DNA of 64,000 nucleotides from Progne subis subis (GCA_022316685.1 JAKJHU010000036.1:5498036-5562035), one strand, 5' to 3'. Positions 10,151-24,597 are shown, numbered from the stretch's first letter. Program-made: numbers and translations. The notes: generated from the letters alone by a model not told the origin.

Positions 10151-13100
10151 CTACTTAAATGTGTGCCTGTGACTGGGGGGCATGCACATTGTATATATTT
10201 ATATATATGTATATGTGTGTACCTTCTGCTAAAGGCCTTTTATGCTGAGAGAAGGAAGCAGGTGAGGCTGTTGGTGGTGTCTGTATTTGAGCAAGAGCTG
10301 TATTTTCTGTCTGTGTTGACCTATGCAGCCAAACAGATGTATATGTTCTGTGTATACACATATACTCAGCTTCATTCCTAACTAGACCTGGGGACATGGA
10401 GCTGCGGTAGCCTTGCCTCTGTTAAGCCTTGCTGATCCAGGTTCAGCTGCTCCTAACAGTTAATACCCTTGAGACAAATGTACAATTTAAACGTCATTAT
10501 CTTCCTTCAAGGAAAAAGCGAAAGTATTTCTTGCAAATTGGTTTTACATGGATGCTGAGAAATGTTTGCTTAACCAGAAAATCTCTTTTGTAAATAATGA
10601 CTTTGGAGACCTTGAGGCAATTTAAAGCTGGCTGAAATGCACATAAGAACAGGGAGAGGGGTTTCAAATTTAAAGCAAGATGCTAACTCTCCATGGACCC
10701 AGTCTATAAAGGTATTTACCAATGGAGTTTTCCTTAGGGATGTCAATGTTGACATCAGTTATTGGGGAAGATGGAGTGTATATGTTCTACCATTGATAAG
10801 ACTGATTCCTTAGGGTGAGTAGGCATTTGTCCTGGGAAGGCTCATTTTTGAAGACAGCATTTAAGCAGTCAGCTAAAATGAGGTCTCATTGCAGCATTGT
10901 CTACTGCCCAATTTAATTTCTCAGAGCTTGATGTGGAGCTTACGATCAGCAGATATTTGACCTCAGAGTTACAATTGGCTTTTGTAAGGGGATGCTCACT
11001 TGTTTGATTCATTTTCTATCTTCTTCATGGCAACTAACTTTAATATAGTCTTCCGGGTAAGGTCTCCCTGTGCAATTCAAGAATCACTGTGTATGCAAAC
11101 ACTCCTTTCTTGTATATCCTTCCTGTTTTTTTCCCTAACTCTGTAAATAATTCACACTCAAACTGCTCATTGTGTAAAAAGAAAATTTAAGGGAAAGTTC
11201 CAAGCTGTCAGAGATGCTTTGATGCTCAAGGGAATCCTTGATTGCCATCTGATCCCTCTGAGATACAGGCAAATAACCTACATATCAAGTACAATACACC
11301 ATCATTCCCAATTGTATATATTATTTTATGAGCTTACACCAAGTGTGACAATTTCAGTGCATATAAAAAAGTCATGATTGAAGAGCCCTTGAGACCCACC
11401 CTACATTTTCCTTTCATGATATTGCAATGAGAATACACAGCTATATTCTCTCCAGGCTTTCCAAAAAAAGGATTTTTTAAGGATGATTTCAACCACAGAA
11501 AGTCTCTGCACAGCACTACTTTATTAGTTCTCTAGCACACTTTTATCAGCTTCCTCCTGAGAGCAACTCTATTACCATTTCTCTTTGGGGAAGTACAACC
11601 TTTCCTTATAATCCTAAGGTCATACAGTGCAGCTGAGTGCTCAGCTCTTAGGTGGTATCTCTTTGAGCTGAGTCAATACCTTGATTATGCAATAACCTTT
11701 CCTTTAGTGATTGGCTGGTTTGAAAGGGCTTCCTTTTCCAGTCAGTTCTGGGTACATCACCATAAATGTAGGGAAGCTTGTAAACTTCTTCTCATACTTA
11801 GTTGCAGTTAAGGTGCAAGTTGTTTCGGTAGGACAGGACCAGGGATTTCCAAAGTGGAAGAAAGGGCTAAGTATCTGTAAGGGTGAGCACCTCTAAGTTG
11901 CACCCCTTGTGCTCCCCCTCTTAGGCTGTCTGCCCACATTACTGCTACCAGAGGTGGGATATATTTCCACCTGGTACTCCTTTCATCATTCCTTTCCATG
12001 GATGTTGTTACACCACTGTTGGGTTTTATTGCGTGTATTCACAGGCTGTGCTGTCTTTGTTGTTAACTCTAGACTTTATGCAGTCTCTTGGGCTCTCTTA
12101 TACCTTTAGGCCATGTATATTTCTCCCTTGTTGCTTTTGATTAGGTAACTTTTACTGTTCTGTAGTTATTACTGTCAATGCACTGAACTGAAGATTTAAT
12201 TCTGGTGGGGACAGAGAAGGAAAGTGAGAGAATTCTAAACTTTTAAACCTTAGGAGATGCACCGTAAAATTTGTGTTTAGGATTCAGAATATTTTTGACC
12301 CTCTCATATCTTTTGAGGGATTAAAAACAAGCCCAGTCCTCCTTCTGCTACTACAGTATACTTACCCAGTAGTGAATGTCTGGAATTTTAACAAATTCTT
12401 TGATCCCCACTTTTCTTCCTTTATTTTTCAGAATATCTCACTTAGGATACGCTATCTTCATCACCTCAAGATATTGTAATATTTTTTCCTACTTCTCTGT
12501 GCTTTTAAATTCAAGGTATTTGTTAATCTATTTGTTAGATATCTCTCAATCTTTTTCAAGATACTTATCTTCCTAAGTTTCTATTCTAAATCAGAGGGAT
12601 TAGTTTCAAGTTTGGTTTTTTTTTTTTTTTTTTCTTCTAGAGCAAAAAACCTGAAGTTTGCAGCTCTTGATAAGATAATTTGCTATCCTCTTCACTTTTA
12701 CAATATAGAAATTGCATGTAAATTATAGTTTAGATAACTGTGTTTAAATCTTGTGCTTGAATTTTCTGTAATGTATTGTGACTGTATTTTCTTTAATGAG
12801 TAATTCTGGGTTTTCTACCTAACAGCTCCATGAGGTGAAGGGATACAGTTCTGTACCAATTCATGTGCACCATTTCCTCTTCTTTTGCACTGTTTACTGA
12901 GTAATAATATTCAAGTTTGCTTCAATACCCCCATGTATATATGTAATATCCCTCATTTTAAATTATCTCTCATTGATAATTTATATGAGCACCAATTTTA
13001 GGCAGCTCTATTTTCACTCAACTGCTTTGATTTTTTTTTTTTTTTTTTTTTAACATTTTTCAGATTGTTTATAACAGTGCTAACAGAACACTTTGAACTC

Positions 13101-15214
13101 CATGAAAAGTAAGCCTAAGGGCTTAGTGGTAGCAAGCTTGTGAACTAAAATTAGCACACTGTGAAGTGCATGCTTGCCATCATTTAAAACTATGGTGAAC
13201 CATTAAAAGTCAATGTCAATACATAAGACATTTGTAAAGGCATCACTACACTTTAGATCAAACCCAGTAAAATATTTCTGGCATAATTATACAGTCTTTT
13301 AAGATTTAAAAGTTCATTTCAAAAGAAATTCTTAGTTAGAAATTAACAATATCACGCTTAAATATAGATCAATTATCATTTAATTTCTGTTCCCTTTTCC
13401 TCCTAATTCTTGTTCATTCTTTCACTAATATCTGAAATAAAACAATATTTTGATCAGTATAGACAGACATTTTTTCATTGTTGTTTTGCATAATTTTTTT
13501 ATCAAAAATATATGCATTTTTATTCTTTCAGTGCACAACATATATAATCATTGTACTAATGTTGAATCTTCAGCCAATTTATATTTTTGATATTTAATCC
13601 ATTCAAGCAATATAATTTTTATATCAAATTGAGACTAAATTTTAAGCCATGTGTTCATGGTTCATAAGAATTCATTACGAAGCATTTTTAGGTCACCTAA
13701 GATGATGTTCTATATATCTAACTCCCACTGACCTCCTATATACAATGGTCCCTAACCTGTTGACGTTTGTCAAACACTTGACTTCATATTCCTTTTAGAA
13801 AACTAAAGTATCCACAGTATGTTGTAGATCAACCAAATGAAAGATCAAGGTTGCACCAGTTGTCCAAAATCTTTCTATTTTAGGGGGGGTTTTTTGTATG
13901 AGATATGCCAAAATGAACATATTTCTGTTGCAGAGAACTTCGTAATCCCAACTAAAAGTTCTCTTCAGAACCATAAACTAGCTGATTGATGTGAGCTTTA
14001 GTATGTAAGCAAGATTAACTTTCTGAGAAACTGACTTGTCTACATAATATCATGCGTTAGATAACCTCTGGCAAATGTTTGCTCTCTGTGACTAGAATGA
14101 TACTAAATAGGATGGAGAAAACAACATTAAATGAGAACTCTTTGACCAACTTTTCATAAAGAGAAAAAGTATTTCTCAAGCTTACAGATCGAGAAAGCCT
14201 TTAAACAGGAAATTTATTTTCAATAATTATATTTATGCAAATAGATGAATATCTGATTCATAAGTACAAACATAAAAGGGTGATCACAACCAAGGACTCA
14301 AATAATTTTGACTTTTAAATATTTTAATTCCCAAGCTGCAGTGAAACTAATTTTTAAATAAAGAAATTTAGTTTCCTTGGGCAATTTCGGCTGAAATTAA
14401 GACCAGTTCTAAGTACTCTATTTAATAACTGATTACCTCACAACTAGGAAATTACATCTCATTTCAAGGTTGAGTTTGTCTAATTTTAGTTTTCAGCCCC
14501 TGTAACTTGTTACATGTTTGTCATCAGCTGTGAAGAACTGCTGTTCACTAATATTTTTTTGCCATGTGTTCCTTTGTTTAGAGATTGAATAATGTCTTGA
14601 ACTTCTGTTTGGTAGGGTGAAACATTTTAAGACATACAAGGTTTATTTTTCTGCCCAAGGACCCTATAAATCATTCTGATATTCCACATTTCCTTTAAAG
14701 AATATACATAAAAATTGGATATGGCATGGTATTTCCAATTGGTGCAATTGCTTCGGTACAAAATGACCAAAGTAGGAGCACATTTTACTCCTACTTTTCT
14801 GTATCCAGGAATCTCATTAATCCTTGTAACATTAAAGCAGAAACTTATGCTGAGATTTTTGGGTCTCTTATCCCTTCCAAGACAGTCTTTCACGCTGTCC
14901 TTATTTGATTTTCCTCAGTGGAACAGTTTGTATTTAGTTCTTGATTATGTATTTTGTTAGAGCATAATCAGCCTGCTGCATCTGAGAACCAGGATGGTCA
15001 GTCAGAAAGTATCAACTGATCTAATGGAAAAGCATGAGTTTCTTGAACTATCATAAGCAAGTAGACAATGGCAAGTCCTGGAAAACCAGATCTTCCTTTC
15101 ATGTTCTCCACCATGCTAAATATATATTTTTAAAATTCCATATACAATGCCTGGAAAGAGCTGGGTCCATACTAAAGCAATAATGGATCCAATGAATTTA
15201 TCAGAGAGCTTTGT
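10151..15214. other. AT-rich stretch with no recognised gene
   Basis: Short T-rich runs lie at about 12,619-12,634 and 13,030-13,051. The first 300 bases hold an alternating TA/TG tract (about 10,190-10,220) and may be a degraded repeat, but no family was recognised. No frame longer than about 90 codons, no splice-flanked exon and no RNA gene could be supported. Confidence 0.5.
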
Positions 15215-16060
15215 AATCATAGAATCACAGAATGGTTGAGGTTGGAAGGAATGTCTGGAGGTCATCTGGTCTAACCCTCTTGTAACAGGCTCACCTCAAA
15301 CTGGTTTCCCAGGATTATGGGCAAATAGATTTTGAATATCCACAGCTGGACACATTACAACATCCCTTGGCAACTTCTTCCAGTGCTCAGTCATCCTCAT
15401 AGTGAAAAAAAGTGTAATTTGATGTTCAGATAGGACTCTCTGTGTTTCCCTTTATGTCCATTGCCTGTGCCACTGCTGCCACTGGCTACTGAGACTAGCC
15501 TGATTCTGTCTTACTTTGCATCCCTTTCCTCATTTACATCCATTGATAAAATTCCCACTGAGCCTTCTCTTCTCCAGCAGCAACACTCCAAGCTTTCTCA
15601 GTCTTTTGTTGCAGAGACAATCCTCAGTCCCTTCATCATTTTATGGTCCTTTGTTGAACTCTGTTCAGTATGGCTATATCTTTCTTATGCTGTGGGGTCC
15701 AGGACTGGCCACAGCACTCCAGGTGTAGTCCCACCACTTCTGAGTAGAAGGGAAAGATCAGCTCCCTCAGCCTGCTGGTAAAACTCCTCCTAGGGCATCC
15801 CAGGATAGTCTTTTTTGCAGCAGGAGCACGTTCCTGTCTTGTGAATCGCTGGATCCTTTGTCTGAAAAGGTGTTTCTAGTTGGCCTCCAACATGTATTGT
15901 GCTTGGGGTTCTTCCTCCTCACGTGCAAGACTATGCAATTCCCCTATGTTGCACTTCTTGAACTTCCTATTAGCCCATTTTTCTAGCCTGTCAAGGTCCC
16001 ACCTCATAGCATCACAGCCCCCTGGTGTGTCAGGCACTCCTCAGTTTCATATTAATTAAC
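15215..16060 (-). mobile_element. CR1 LINE, 3' end and ORF2 C-terminal part
   Basis: It opens with ATCATAGAATCACAGAATGG, the reverse complement of a CR1 3' end, and continues through the usual antisense CR1 landmarks: cluster ACTCCAGGTGTAGTC at about 15,716, and CAGCCCCCTGGTGTGTCAGG at about 16,014. The element is 5'-truncated at about 16,060. Antisense frames across it (for example 15461-15781) are shadows. Confidence 0.92.
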
Positions 16061-19000
16061 TAATATGAAACACCAAGGAGATGGCTGGTTTTAAATTTCA
16101 CACTTTTACAAGCTTTAGCTACGAAACTAGTAAGAAGCACTCTGAAAGGCATGAAGAGGTCCGTAGTTCTGTGAAAAAACTTTCTTGGTCACCATGTCGT
16201 GTGAATTCTTAATTATTAAAAAAAAAAAAAAAAGGGTGGAGACATGCCAATTTCTCCCATTTTCTCTGAGCTCATGCTTCAGAGTTGCAAGAAAAGCCAT
16301 TTACTTATGGAACTTAATAAATGAGAGGTGTTGAAAAGTGAAGAATTTATGAGTGCCAATTCTTCCTTTTCCCCTCTGTGCATGACCTAAGCTTAAGCCA
16401 CCATGGATAGATGTGTCCTTTTCATTAAAGAGTAATCAAAAGGATTTCAGAAAGAAAAATATTGGGGACAAGGCCAAAGGGCAAGAAAGAAGCATTACTA
16501 GGGAAAGGTGAAAGTGATAGATGTCTGCAAATTAATCTAATGACACACAAAAAATCTTCAGTATTAAATTTAGACCCTTTCTTACTGTTATTCCATGGTG
16601 TGAAAGCCTAGTGAAGTTCTAGATTTTAACTAGGCATAAATATGTACTTATAAATATGTATGTATGGGGTTCTGCTATCTCTGGTGATTACTTTAAAGGG
16701 ATGGCCAACTTAGATCACATGGAGAAGAAAGCTAAACATTAATATTAGCTCATGAACCACGGCTTCTGACAGGACAAACATAATATAAAATATAGGCACA
16801 TCTTTTGTAAGGTTTTATTACTTCAACTGTCATTTAACAAAAATGATTGTAACTTACAGCTTCCCTCATGATTATTCTTTCCTCATGACTTGTCTTAAAG
16901 TTAGGAATGTTTTGTTTTGTTTGTTTTGTAGTCAAGGACAATTCTCAGCTATTACTTGATTTTCAAAGACAAAAGGGATGGCTAGGAGAAATGTATCAAC
17001 AAAGAAGTAGTTAGCAAGCTTCTCTGAATTTCAGCTTCAGAACTGGTGTCTACCCAAACCCTGAATAGTCTGATGTCAAAAAACCTATTAAATTTCCCTT
17101 CTGGAAATTTCTGCATTGAAAAGCAAAGATCCTGGTACATTTGTGTGTAATAAGGGAGCAGAACATCAGCACAATGCCATTTTGTAATTAAAACTCATTT
17201 CTTTTTCAACCTGGATAAATTTAAAATGAGGGAAGCACAGGAAAATGAGGCAGGATGGAACAGCTTTTGAAGACAGTACTTTGTATGGATCTGTTCATCA
17301 GAGATCTGAAAAAGAAAATAAGTAGATCCTGAGAGAATTATGCTTTTGTATCTTAAAGAAAATGTGGCAATGACTGCAAAATGCAGATATTTTGTACTGA
17401 CTTTTGAAGTATTATGTAGCTTAACTGACAGCTTTGGCTAGGCATATAAATAAATAAATTACATCAGTAGTTGAAGAATGATTTTGAATAAACACAATTG
17501 ACATCTTGTGGGGAAATCATATGCTCCAGTCAAAGTTAGTAACACTTGGCATAAAAATATCTAATAAAATTGAATATTTAAAAAAAGTCTAGGTGTACAA
17601 GTATTTTTGTACAGATATAAGTGTACTGATCTAAGTTTAAAAAAATCATAGATTTTTTACCTAATCATAGATTAGGTAAATATTATGTGTATCCACATGT
17701 AATATGAAAAATAGTTCTTTGCTAGCAAACAGCATGCCTTGAAACAGATGTAAAGACAAAGAAAATATTGTTCTTCACAGTATAAACATGAACTTCATTG
17801 CCTAATCTGTAGCTCTAGGTATTTACCACCATGACTCCACTTAATTACTCTTAATCTGAACTAACTATAATTTATATAAGATTCAAATTTAATTTTTTTT
17901 TAATATTTCATGAAATATTGGTATACCTGATTAAAGTGATAGAAAGTATTTCTTGTTTTAATATAATTTAACTGAGAAAGAATCTTGTACTTGCTATCTC
18001 TGAAAAACCAAGCATTTCATATGACCAATTCAGGATTTTCTGTTTGTCTGTTTGTTAATAATATTGACATTGATATTAATCTGGCAGAAAACTACCTTTC
18101 TGCAAACAGCAACCAATGTCATTGCCCTGGAAAAATAAAAGATTAAAGATTATTTTAAAAAAATAGAAAACAAAAATGTAGCATAACTTTGAGAACAAGT
18201 ATGACAGAACAATTATAGGGTTTTTTGCTGTGCCTTCATCTCACATTTTTCTGTTCTTGTTCATTTCTTTGTTTACAAGGACATACACACAGAGTCATTC
18301 TCATAAATCTGCCTCCAACACTTGATTTTTAGCTAGTGAGTATGAATAGATGCTATTTACTTCAGTGTTGCTATTCAACATTTCTGAAATGACATTCTTG
18401 TTAAATTACTGGGAATTTTAGATTACATATATTGCGCAAGTGTGGCCTTCATAGATATATTTTCTCTACTAAGAAATGTCAGGAGCAGGCAAAATGCATA
18501 TGTGCAGGAAAACATATGTGTAGTGAAACAAGTTAAATGAAAGGAAAAAAAAAAAAAAAAAAGCAGAAACCCAGAGTCAGTATATCAAAATATCAAACGG
18601 CAGTGTGAAGCTGAAATGAGGGAAAGTGAGAGACAATCAAGGTCACAGTCATGTGAGGCAACCTGCAGTAAAGTATGAATTAGACTAAGGTGATAATTCA
18701 AAATTGTGTGAATAACATCCACTAAAGATAGGTTGATAAGATATTGTCTACCTCCATTCCAACATAACACCTAAAGCCTTAAGCTGCTATAATACAAAAT
18801 TTGTACAATGGCTTTTACATGTAGTGGAGAAGGAATATGGAAGTACTCTGGATCTGGTATGTAGGTAGAAGCCAGAAGTGAGAATTGAAATAAAAGGTTT
18901 TTCCTATTGATTTAGAGATGTAGGCAGGGCAGATGATGCTACCAGAGGTGTGGAAAGAGTGGAAGAAACTGCAGTCTGGTTTATTTTTTCACAAACTTCT

Positions 19001-19624
19001 GTTGCTCTGGCAATATTATATTAATTCTGTCAAGTTTCTGTTCCTTCCAGAGTGGGTTTGAACTCTCTTACCCAGTCAAATAAGTTGTTTTTTTGTTTTT
19101 TTTTCCTTACCAAATATCCCTCTAAGCTATTACTCATTAGTACTTCTGAAAACAGGTTTTCCAAATTGCAAATATAAATGGACTTCTTTCACAATGCAGC
19201 CCTGGATCAATTTTTTTCCTTAAATTTTCAAAATAAAAGTTTAAGAGACAGTAATTGAAAATTTAACTATTGGAGGGGTATGAAAAGTTATCTTAAGGGA
19301 CATGTAGATAGATGTGTGATTATTTACTTATTTTTAAAACGTTTTTTGTATAAGCCAAATGCCAGCCCTTATTAGTTGTAATTTCTTTTCATTACAATTA
19401 GAATTTTGTTTGTTTGTTTTTGCTGGTAATGTTTGGAGTTTTGTTTATTTGTTTATGGTTTTTTAATTTATGTTGGAATGAATTTGTGAGCTAGAAAACA
19501 GAAAATGCATGTGGGATGCTCCTTTAATTTGTTAACTGAAGGCTTCTTGCAAGATAGTCTAAATACCTGTAGTTACAACAGCTATCCAAGAGTTTATCCC
19601 TCAACTGGGATTTGAAAGCTGATG
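16061..19624. other. AT-rich stretch with no recognised gene
   Basis: It contains A runs (16,218-16,233 and 18,545-18,562) and a short repeated TTTTTTACCTAATCATAGATTAGG-like palindromic patch near 17,655-17,680. No coding or transposon signal was recognised. Confidence 0.5.
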
Positions 19625-19715
19625 AGTAGGAAGGCATCTTTCAAGGTCATGTAGTCCCACCCTTCTGCCATGAACAGGTGAGTTTGTTTAAGCTAAGACG
19701 TCCTTACCCACCTTG
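19625..19715 (-). mobile_element. short CR1 fragment
   Basis: TTTCAAGGTCATGTAGTCCC and the following CTTCTGCCATGAACAGG match the antisense CR1 3' region. Only about 90 bp survive. Confidence 0.6.
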
Positions 19716-22700
19716 TTAAGAAAAAAAGAACAAGTAATCTCACACTAAAGCTTTGACATAATTCTCAAAATATGTTTAATGAGATTCTGCTATTTCCATA
19801 AATTTAAATTTTTATTTATATTTTTAATAAATAAGTAAATCCAAATCTAATTGCAAGAATCACTACTTACTTTAAATTCTGTATGTTTCAGTCATTTTCA
19901 CTCTTATATTACCCATTCTTTGTGTTTTTCACTGTTCATCTCTCTGCCATACAGTTATGTTGCTTGTACTGCATAAGAGTACAGTTACTGAAGAATTTTC
20001 CTTTGATCCTTTTAACACAGTGGAAAAATGTATGTTCCTCTGAACAGCATAATTGCCTTCTTTTTTTTTTTTTTTTTCTCAGCTCACTATTGAGAGGTAA
20101 AACTCCTGTAGTTTGAGCAGTTGACAAAATAAAGAGAAAAGTCTATACATCTTTTTCATTTTTCATCACAATACAAGTAATATTAGCTGAGGAGATCATA
20201 TAACAAGCCCTGCAACTGCTGAGTAAACTAGATCTCTCTTAAACAGCATATCCCAGTGGAAGCAAAATGTGCCAATTAAATGATCATCCCAATTACAAGA
20301 GCCTCATGGGGATACATTGTGCTGGTGTGGTTTATAATCGCTTTCATTTCATGGATTGATTAAAACAAGAACAGTATCAGCTTCCCATCTTGATTACCTA
20401 ATAGAGATGATTTATCCCTGTATCCATACAGGGATTCTTTCCTGTATCTGTGACAAAAATAGTGGAACTGTTTGTAGAGTATGTGTCAAAATAAAAAAAA
20501 TAACATTTTTATTCCTGTGTGGTTTGGCTGAATTGTTTATGGTTTGATGATGAAAATTCCATTGTCTGAGTAATGTGTTTTACTATCAGGGAAAGAATTA
20601 GGTATTGAGCTACTGAGCTCTGTCTTCATCCCAGAGGAATCAACTGGAAATACTGACTCTTGAACTGAGAGCAAAGCTCAACACATGTTTTAAACACATA
20701 AGGTGAAATCAATAAGCTGAAATCATCAGACTTCAATGGAAACAGAAATTCATTTAAAAAAAGGGGGGAAAAAAAAAAGAACTTTTCACCTAAAATCAGA
20801 AATAAACCAATCCATCATGTCCTTGAGTCAGCCTTTGGAGAAACTTGGAAGAACTTCATACTCTTAGGGAAAAAGTAATTTTTTTCACTGTTAAAAAAGT
20901 GTCAAAGAAGAGGGTATTCACATGAATATTATGCTGTTTTACTGGATTTTACCTTTTAAAAACCTAGAGTTTCCCCCCACACCAAAAAAACAAAAAACAA
21001 AAAAACCCAAACAAACAAAAAAACAACAACAACAAAAAAAACAACACCCAAAACCAAACCAACAAACCCAAAACAAACCAAACAAAAAGACTCTCACAAC
21101 ACTTTAATATATTTTCACAATTAGGATAATTGAAAGAGAAAATTTTGTCACAGAACAAGCAAGTGTGGTTGAAGAAAACTAGCTATGTTCTTGAGTGCTT
21201 CTGGTGGTATTTCACTGACTTTTTAAAATTGGCTGAATCAAGCCAAAGAGTGAAGTTATTTTTATCACTCATTTCAGGTGTTTCATTAGAGTGTGATGAA
21301 GAATATATGAAAGAAATCCTTGGTTCTTATAGAGTCAGTGGGTGACTCCAAGCAGCTAAATTAGATGTCTTAAATTTCAGGATGTGATTATCTTGCTGAG
21401 AAACAACAGGGAGGTATGCATCTGTATTTTTTACTGATTTTATACTAGACACAGCATTCCAGAAACTTAAATCCATACATCAGAAGAAGAAACTTCAAAT
21501 TAAAACTAGTATGGGTATAATTTCTCTGCCTTCAAAATTGGCCAAGAGCTATTCAGAATTTTCTACACTCACAGCTCAATTTTTTTTATTTTGTTTTAAT
21601 GGAATACATAAGTTCAATTTCAGGCAGTTTTATTTTAAATGACCTTTAATCTGGTCATTAAGGCTGTTATTAAATCTTACCATTAATTCTAAGATCTTCA
21701 AGATTTAAAGTAAGAACATATTTTATTAGGTTAAACATGGGTCTTGGACCTTAAACCTACATTTAGATTTGAATAAATTATGTCAATGTGTACATGTGAA
21801 CATCTATATATATTTTGATAGCAACTTTCAGATGACTGTACCTAAAGACACTTTAAAAGGATAAGTATTAACAGTAAATGTAAAACAATATAAACAAAAC
21901 AGAACAGATCACTACTGCCTAAAGAAAAAAATATTTCTGGTGCCATTTTAAATGAAGAAAAGTCAGTAAATTGTTGCAATAAGGTAGAAGTGATGCATTA
22001 AAGGAGAGGTTCTTGTGCTGACATGGCTGAGAATGTGCAGACTAGACAAAAGAAAGTCATAGATGAAATCTTGGGATGAAATTCTGCCGACAAAAGCATC
22101 TTTTCATTAATACAGGACTAGCATTCTATCCAAACACTGCAAAAGCAGAGCTCCCATTACCCATCCTCACACATTTACTTGCAGCTAAGGTCCTTCACTG
22201 CCACTTCCCTTTATCCTTCCTACATATACCTATAATGGATTGGCAGGAACATTTTATCTTTCTCCCCTTTCTGGGTACCATTAAAGGCTGCTGTACCTCC
22301 TTGCCTAGCTTTCTATCTTTTCCTTAGCTTTTTAAAAGTAAGCTTCTTTAGGAGATCCTCCTGTTACAAGTAGGAATCCAAGAATAACTGCTCATATGTT
22401 TAGCCATGAGCAATTTAATGTTCCCTTCCAGTCCCAGGGGCAACAACTTGTTTCGTTTATCTTTTATATTTTATCTTTCTGTACAACCAGTGCTTTTAGG
22501 ACTGTTTTTCTAACATTGCTGCTTATCCTTGTATAGCCTTCTTTGGAATGCAGTATGTTATCAGTTATATACAGCTCCTGAAATTTCATTTTCTTTTCTC
22601 TTCAGGTATCAAAATCTAGTTAAATAGTCTATTACAAGGGTTTCACCCCTATGGTAAGTTTCTTGGCTTTCATGACTCTTGAGGGGGAAATATGCAGTGT

Positions 22701-23227
22701 AATCAATAAGGAATTAAAAATGTTATTGCTATTAATGGGAATAGTGAGATGCTTTCCCACACTTCACATTGTCAGTTCATCCTTTGATGTCTAGGACATG
22801 CTTCAGGGCAAAACCTAAGTTGTAAAGCATTATAATTGACAATAACATTTGAAAGAAATACATTTATGTTTTCTTAAGTTCAGCTTAGAGCGATTGATTT
22901 TTTGGATACACAAGAAAGCTGGGGGGAAAAGAAAAAAAAAAAAAAAAAGTTACCAGAGACAAAATTTCCAATATCTTTTTTTAACAAAATGCAACTTCTT
23001 GGAGTAGCTAATGGCTTCCAAATTCCTGTCAGTATGCCTGGTGCAAACTTTCCTAAAGATAATCCTATTTTTGTATATATAGATCCAGCATACTAAATAT
23101 GCACAGATGTAATTTATTACTCAGTATTTCACAGGATCCACTATTTTTACTTTACAATCTTCAATTGTAAACATTTATGTTTCAGAAAGGAATAGCATTG
23201 CCTTTTGTTCCTTAGAAGCTAGAGTTT
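19716..23227. other. AT-rich stretch with no recognised gene
   Basis: Apart from the A/C tract listed next, this holds T/A runs (20,061-20,078; 20,769-20,779; 22,929-22,947) and no supported gene or transposon. Confidence 0.5.
20973..21088. repeat. A/C-only low-complexity tract
   Basis: For about 116 consecutive bases the plus strand contains only A and C, as mixed CAAA, CAA and CCAAA units. The open frames across it on both strands (Lys/Gln/Pro-rich or Phe/Leu-rich) are composition artefacts. Confidence 0.95.
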
Positions 23228-23371
23228 ACAAAAATTAGCTCCCTTGTTTAAAGAATGGTGCTGGTAACACCAAGGTCATGGGTTTGATGCCCATATGGGC
23301 CATTCACTGAAGAGTTTGACTGGATGATTCTTGTGGGTAGCTTCTAACTCAGAATATTCTGTGATTCTGTG
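23228..23371 (+). mobile_element. TguSINE1-like SINE (tRNA-Ile head, CR1-like tail)
   Basis: The head reads as a degraded tRNA-Ile: a TTAGCTCCCTTG box A-like stretch at about 23,235, GGTGCTGGTAACACCAAGG as anticodon arm, and GGTTTGATGCCC as box B with the closing GGGCCA. It is followed by a CR1-type tail (GACTGGATGATTCTTGTGGG, then ATTCTGTGATTCTGTG). This tRNA-Ile plus CR1-tail structure is the known zebra finch SINE design and argues for a passerine host. Several box mismatches make it a fossil, not a tRNA gene. Confidence 0.85.
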
Positions 23372-24129
23372 AAAATAGTTTAAAAGAAAATACTTTAAAG
23401 TATTGGATGGAGACAGATGTGGTTTATTTTTCTGAAATAAAAAAAAATAAAAAATAAAAAAGGAAAAAGTTGTTCTAATTACTTTCAGAATATGACTACA
23501 GGAGGTGTAACATCCATCTCCAGAAATGCTCTCATACATATCCTTATTATTAAGCATGTGATTTCTCAGATTCTCAAAATTAGACTATTTTTTAAAGTTA
23601 TTGTGGCTCAAGCTCTTCTAAATTATAAGCAAATTATTAGCAACATATCTGTTTGCTCTCTATATGTCCATTTCTCTAATTTCTTTCAGTGCCAGCAGAT
23701 ATGTATGATGTTGCTAGATATGCAAAATGGTATTTTTCAATTCAAAATGCAAACAGCAATTCATGACTGTAAGGCAGAAAACTGTAAAACTTTTGGAGAA
23801 TTTATAAACTAATCTATCATCATTTTACATACTTAGGTGAAAAAATACATACATTTATTACATTAAAAGTCCTTACTGAGAAATAAAAGTCTACAGCATT
23901 TTTATTTTGGAAACTCTGTTTACCCTATATTCTCCTATTTGCTATTTCCTTACTACAGTAACAACTGTTCAAATCCATGTTTCTGGAAAGAAAAAGAAAG
24001 GAAAGAAATATAAATTAATTAAAAAAAAACACTGTCTACCCTTTTTCTGTACAGCAATTTGCTTTTTAGCTAGAGGTACATTAAAAGCTCATGGAAATTG
24101 TTTACTTGTAAGGGAAATTCAGGGCTTAA
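23372..24129. other. AT-rich stretch with no recognised gene
   Basis: An A-rich AAATAAA run follows the SINE. A plus-strand open frame of 106 codons at 23492-23812 has no domain or motif I recognise and lies in AT-rich sequence. Confidence 0.45.
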
Positions 24130-24351
24130 TGTAGTGGTTTAGGATTGGTACTCCCAATTTATTTCTTCCACTGAGATCTTCCAAATTACACTCACTCATC
24201 ACCCACCCCACTCTGCTTCTTCTTCCCCCTCTACCAGTAGCCAGAGAGGAGAATTGGACGCACAAAAGGCAAAGATCAGGGGTTGAGATAAGAATAATTT
24301 TTTAGAAACAGCAATGAGACTAGAAAACGAACAGTAAAAACAGTATTAATA

Positions 24352-24388
<37 letters not shown>

Positions 24389-24597
24389 CCCGTGCAAAAA
24401 TGCTCAGTGCAGAGCCCAAGACAATGGACAACGGGCAACAGGTACCCCACCACGCTTTGTTCCACCAGAAAGGGTTGCTGTCCTTCCCAGAAGTGATAGA
24501 GTCCCTTCTCCCTCCCTCACCCCAGCAACGTTGTAATGTGATATCAAATAACACAATATCTTGGCCATGTCCTCTCCTGCTGATCTGAACCAGGACA
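24130..24597 (-). mobile_element. solo LTR, ERVL-like
   Basis: This 468-bp LTR has an exact 5-bp duplication CTTAA (24125-24129 and 24598-24602). On the minus strand it starts TGTCCTGGTTCAG and ends CACTACA. An A run at 24353-24386 lies inside it (T on the coding strand). The 170-codon minus-strand frame at 24276-24788 is a read-through of LTR sequence. Confidence 0.9.

Noticed and set aside
23236..23308. tRNA-Ile gene
   Set aside because: The tRNA-like arms are degraded and followed directly by a CR1-type tail, so it is the head of a SINE.
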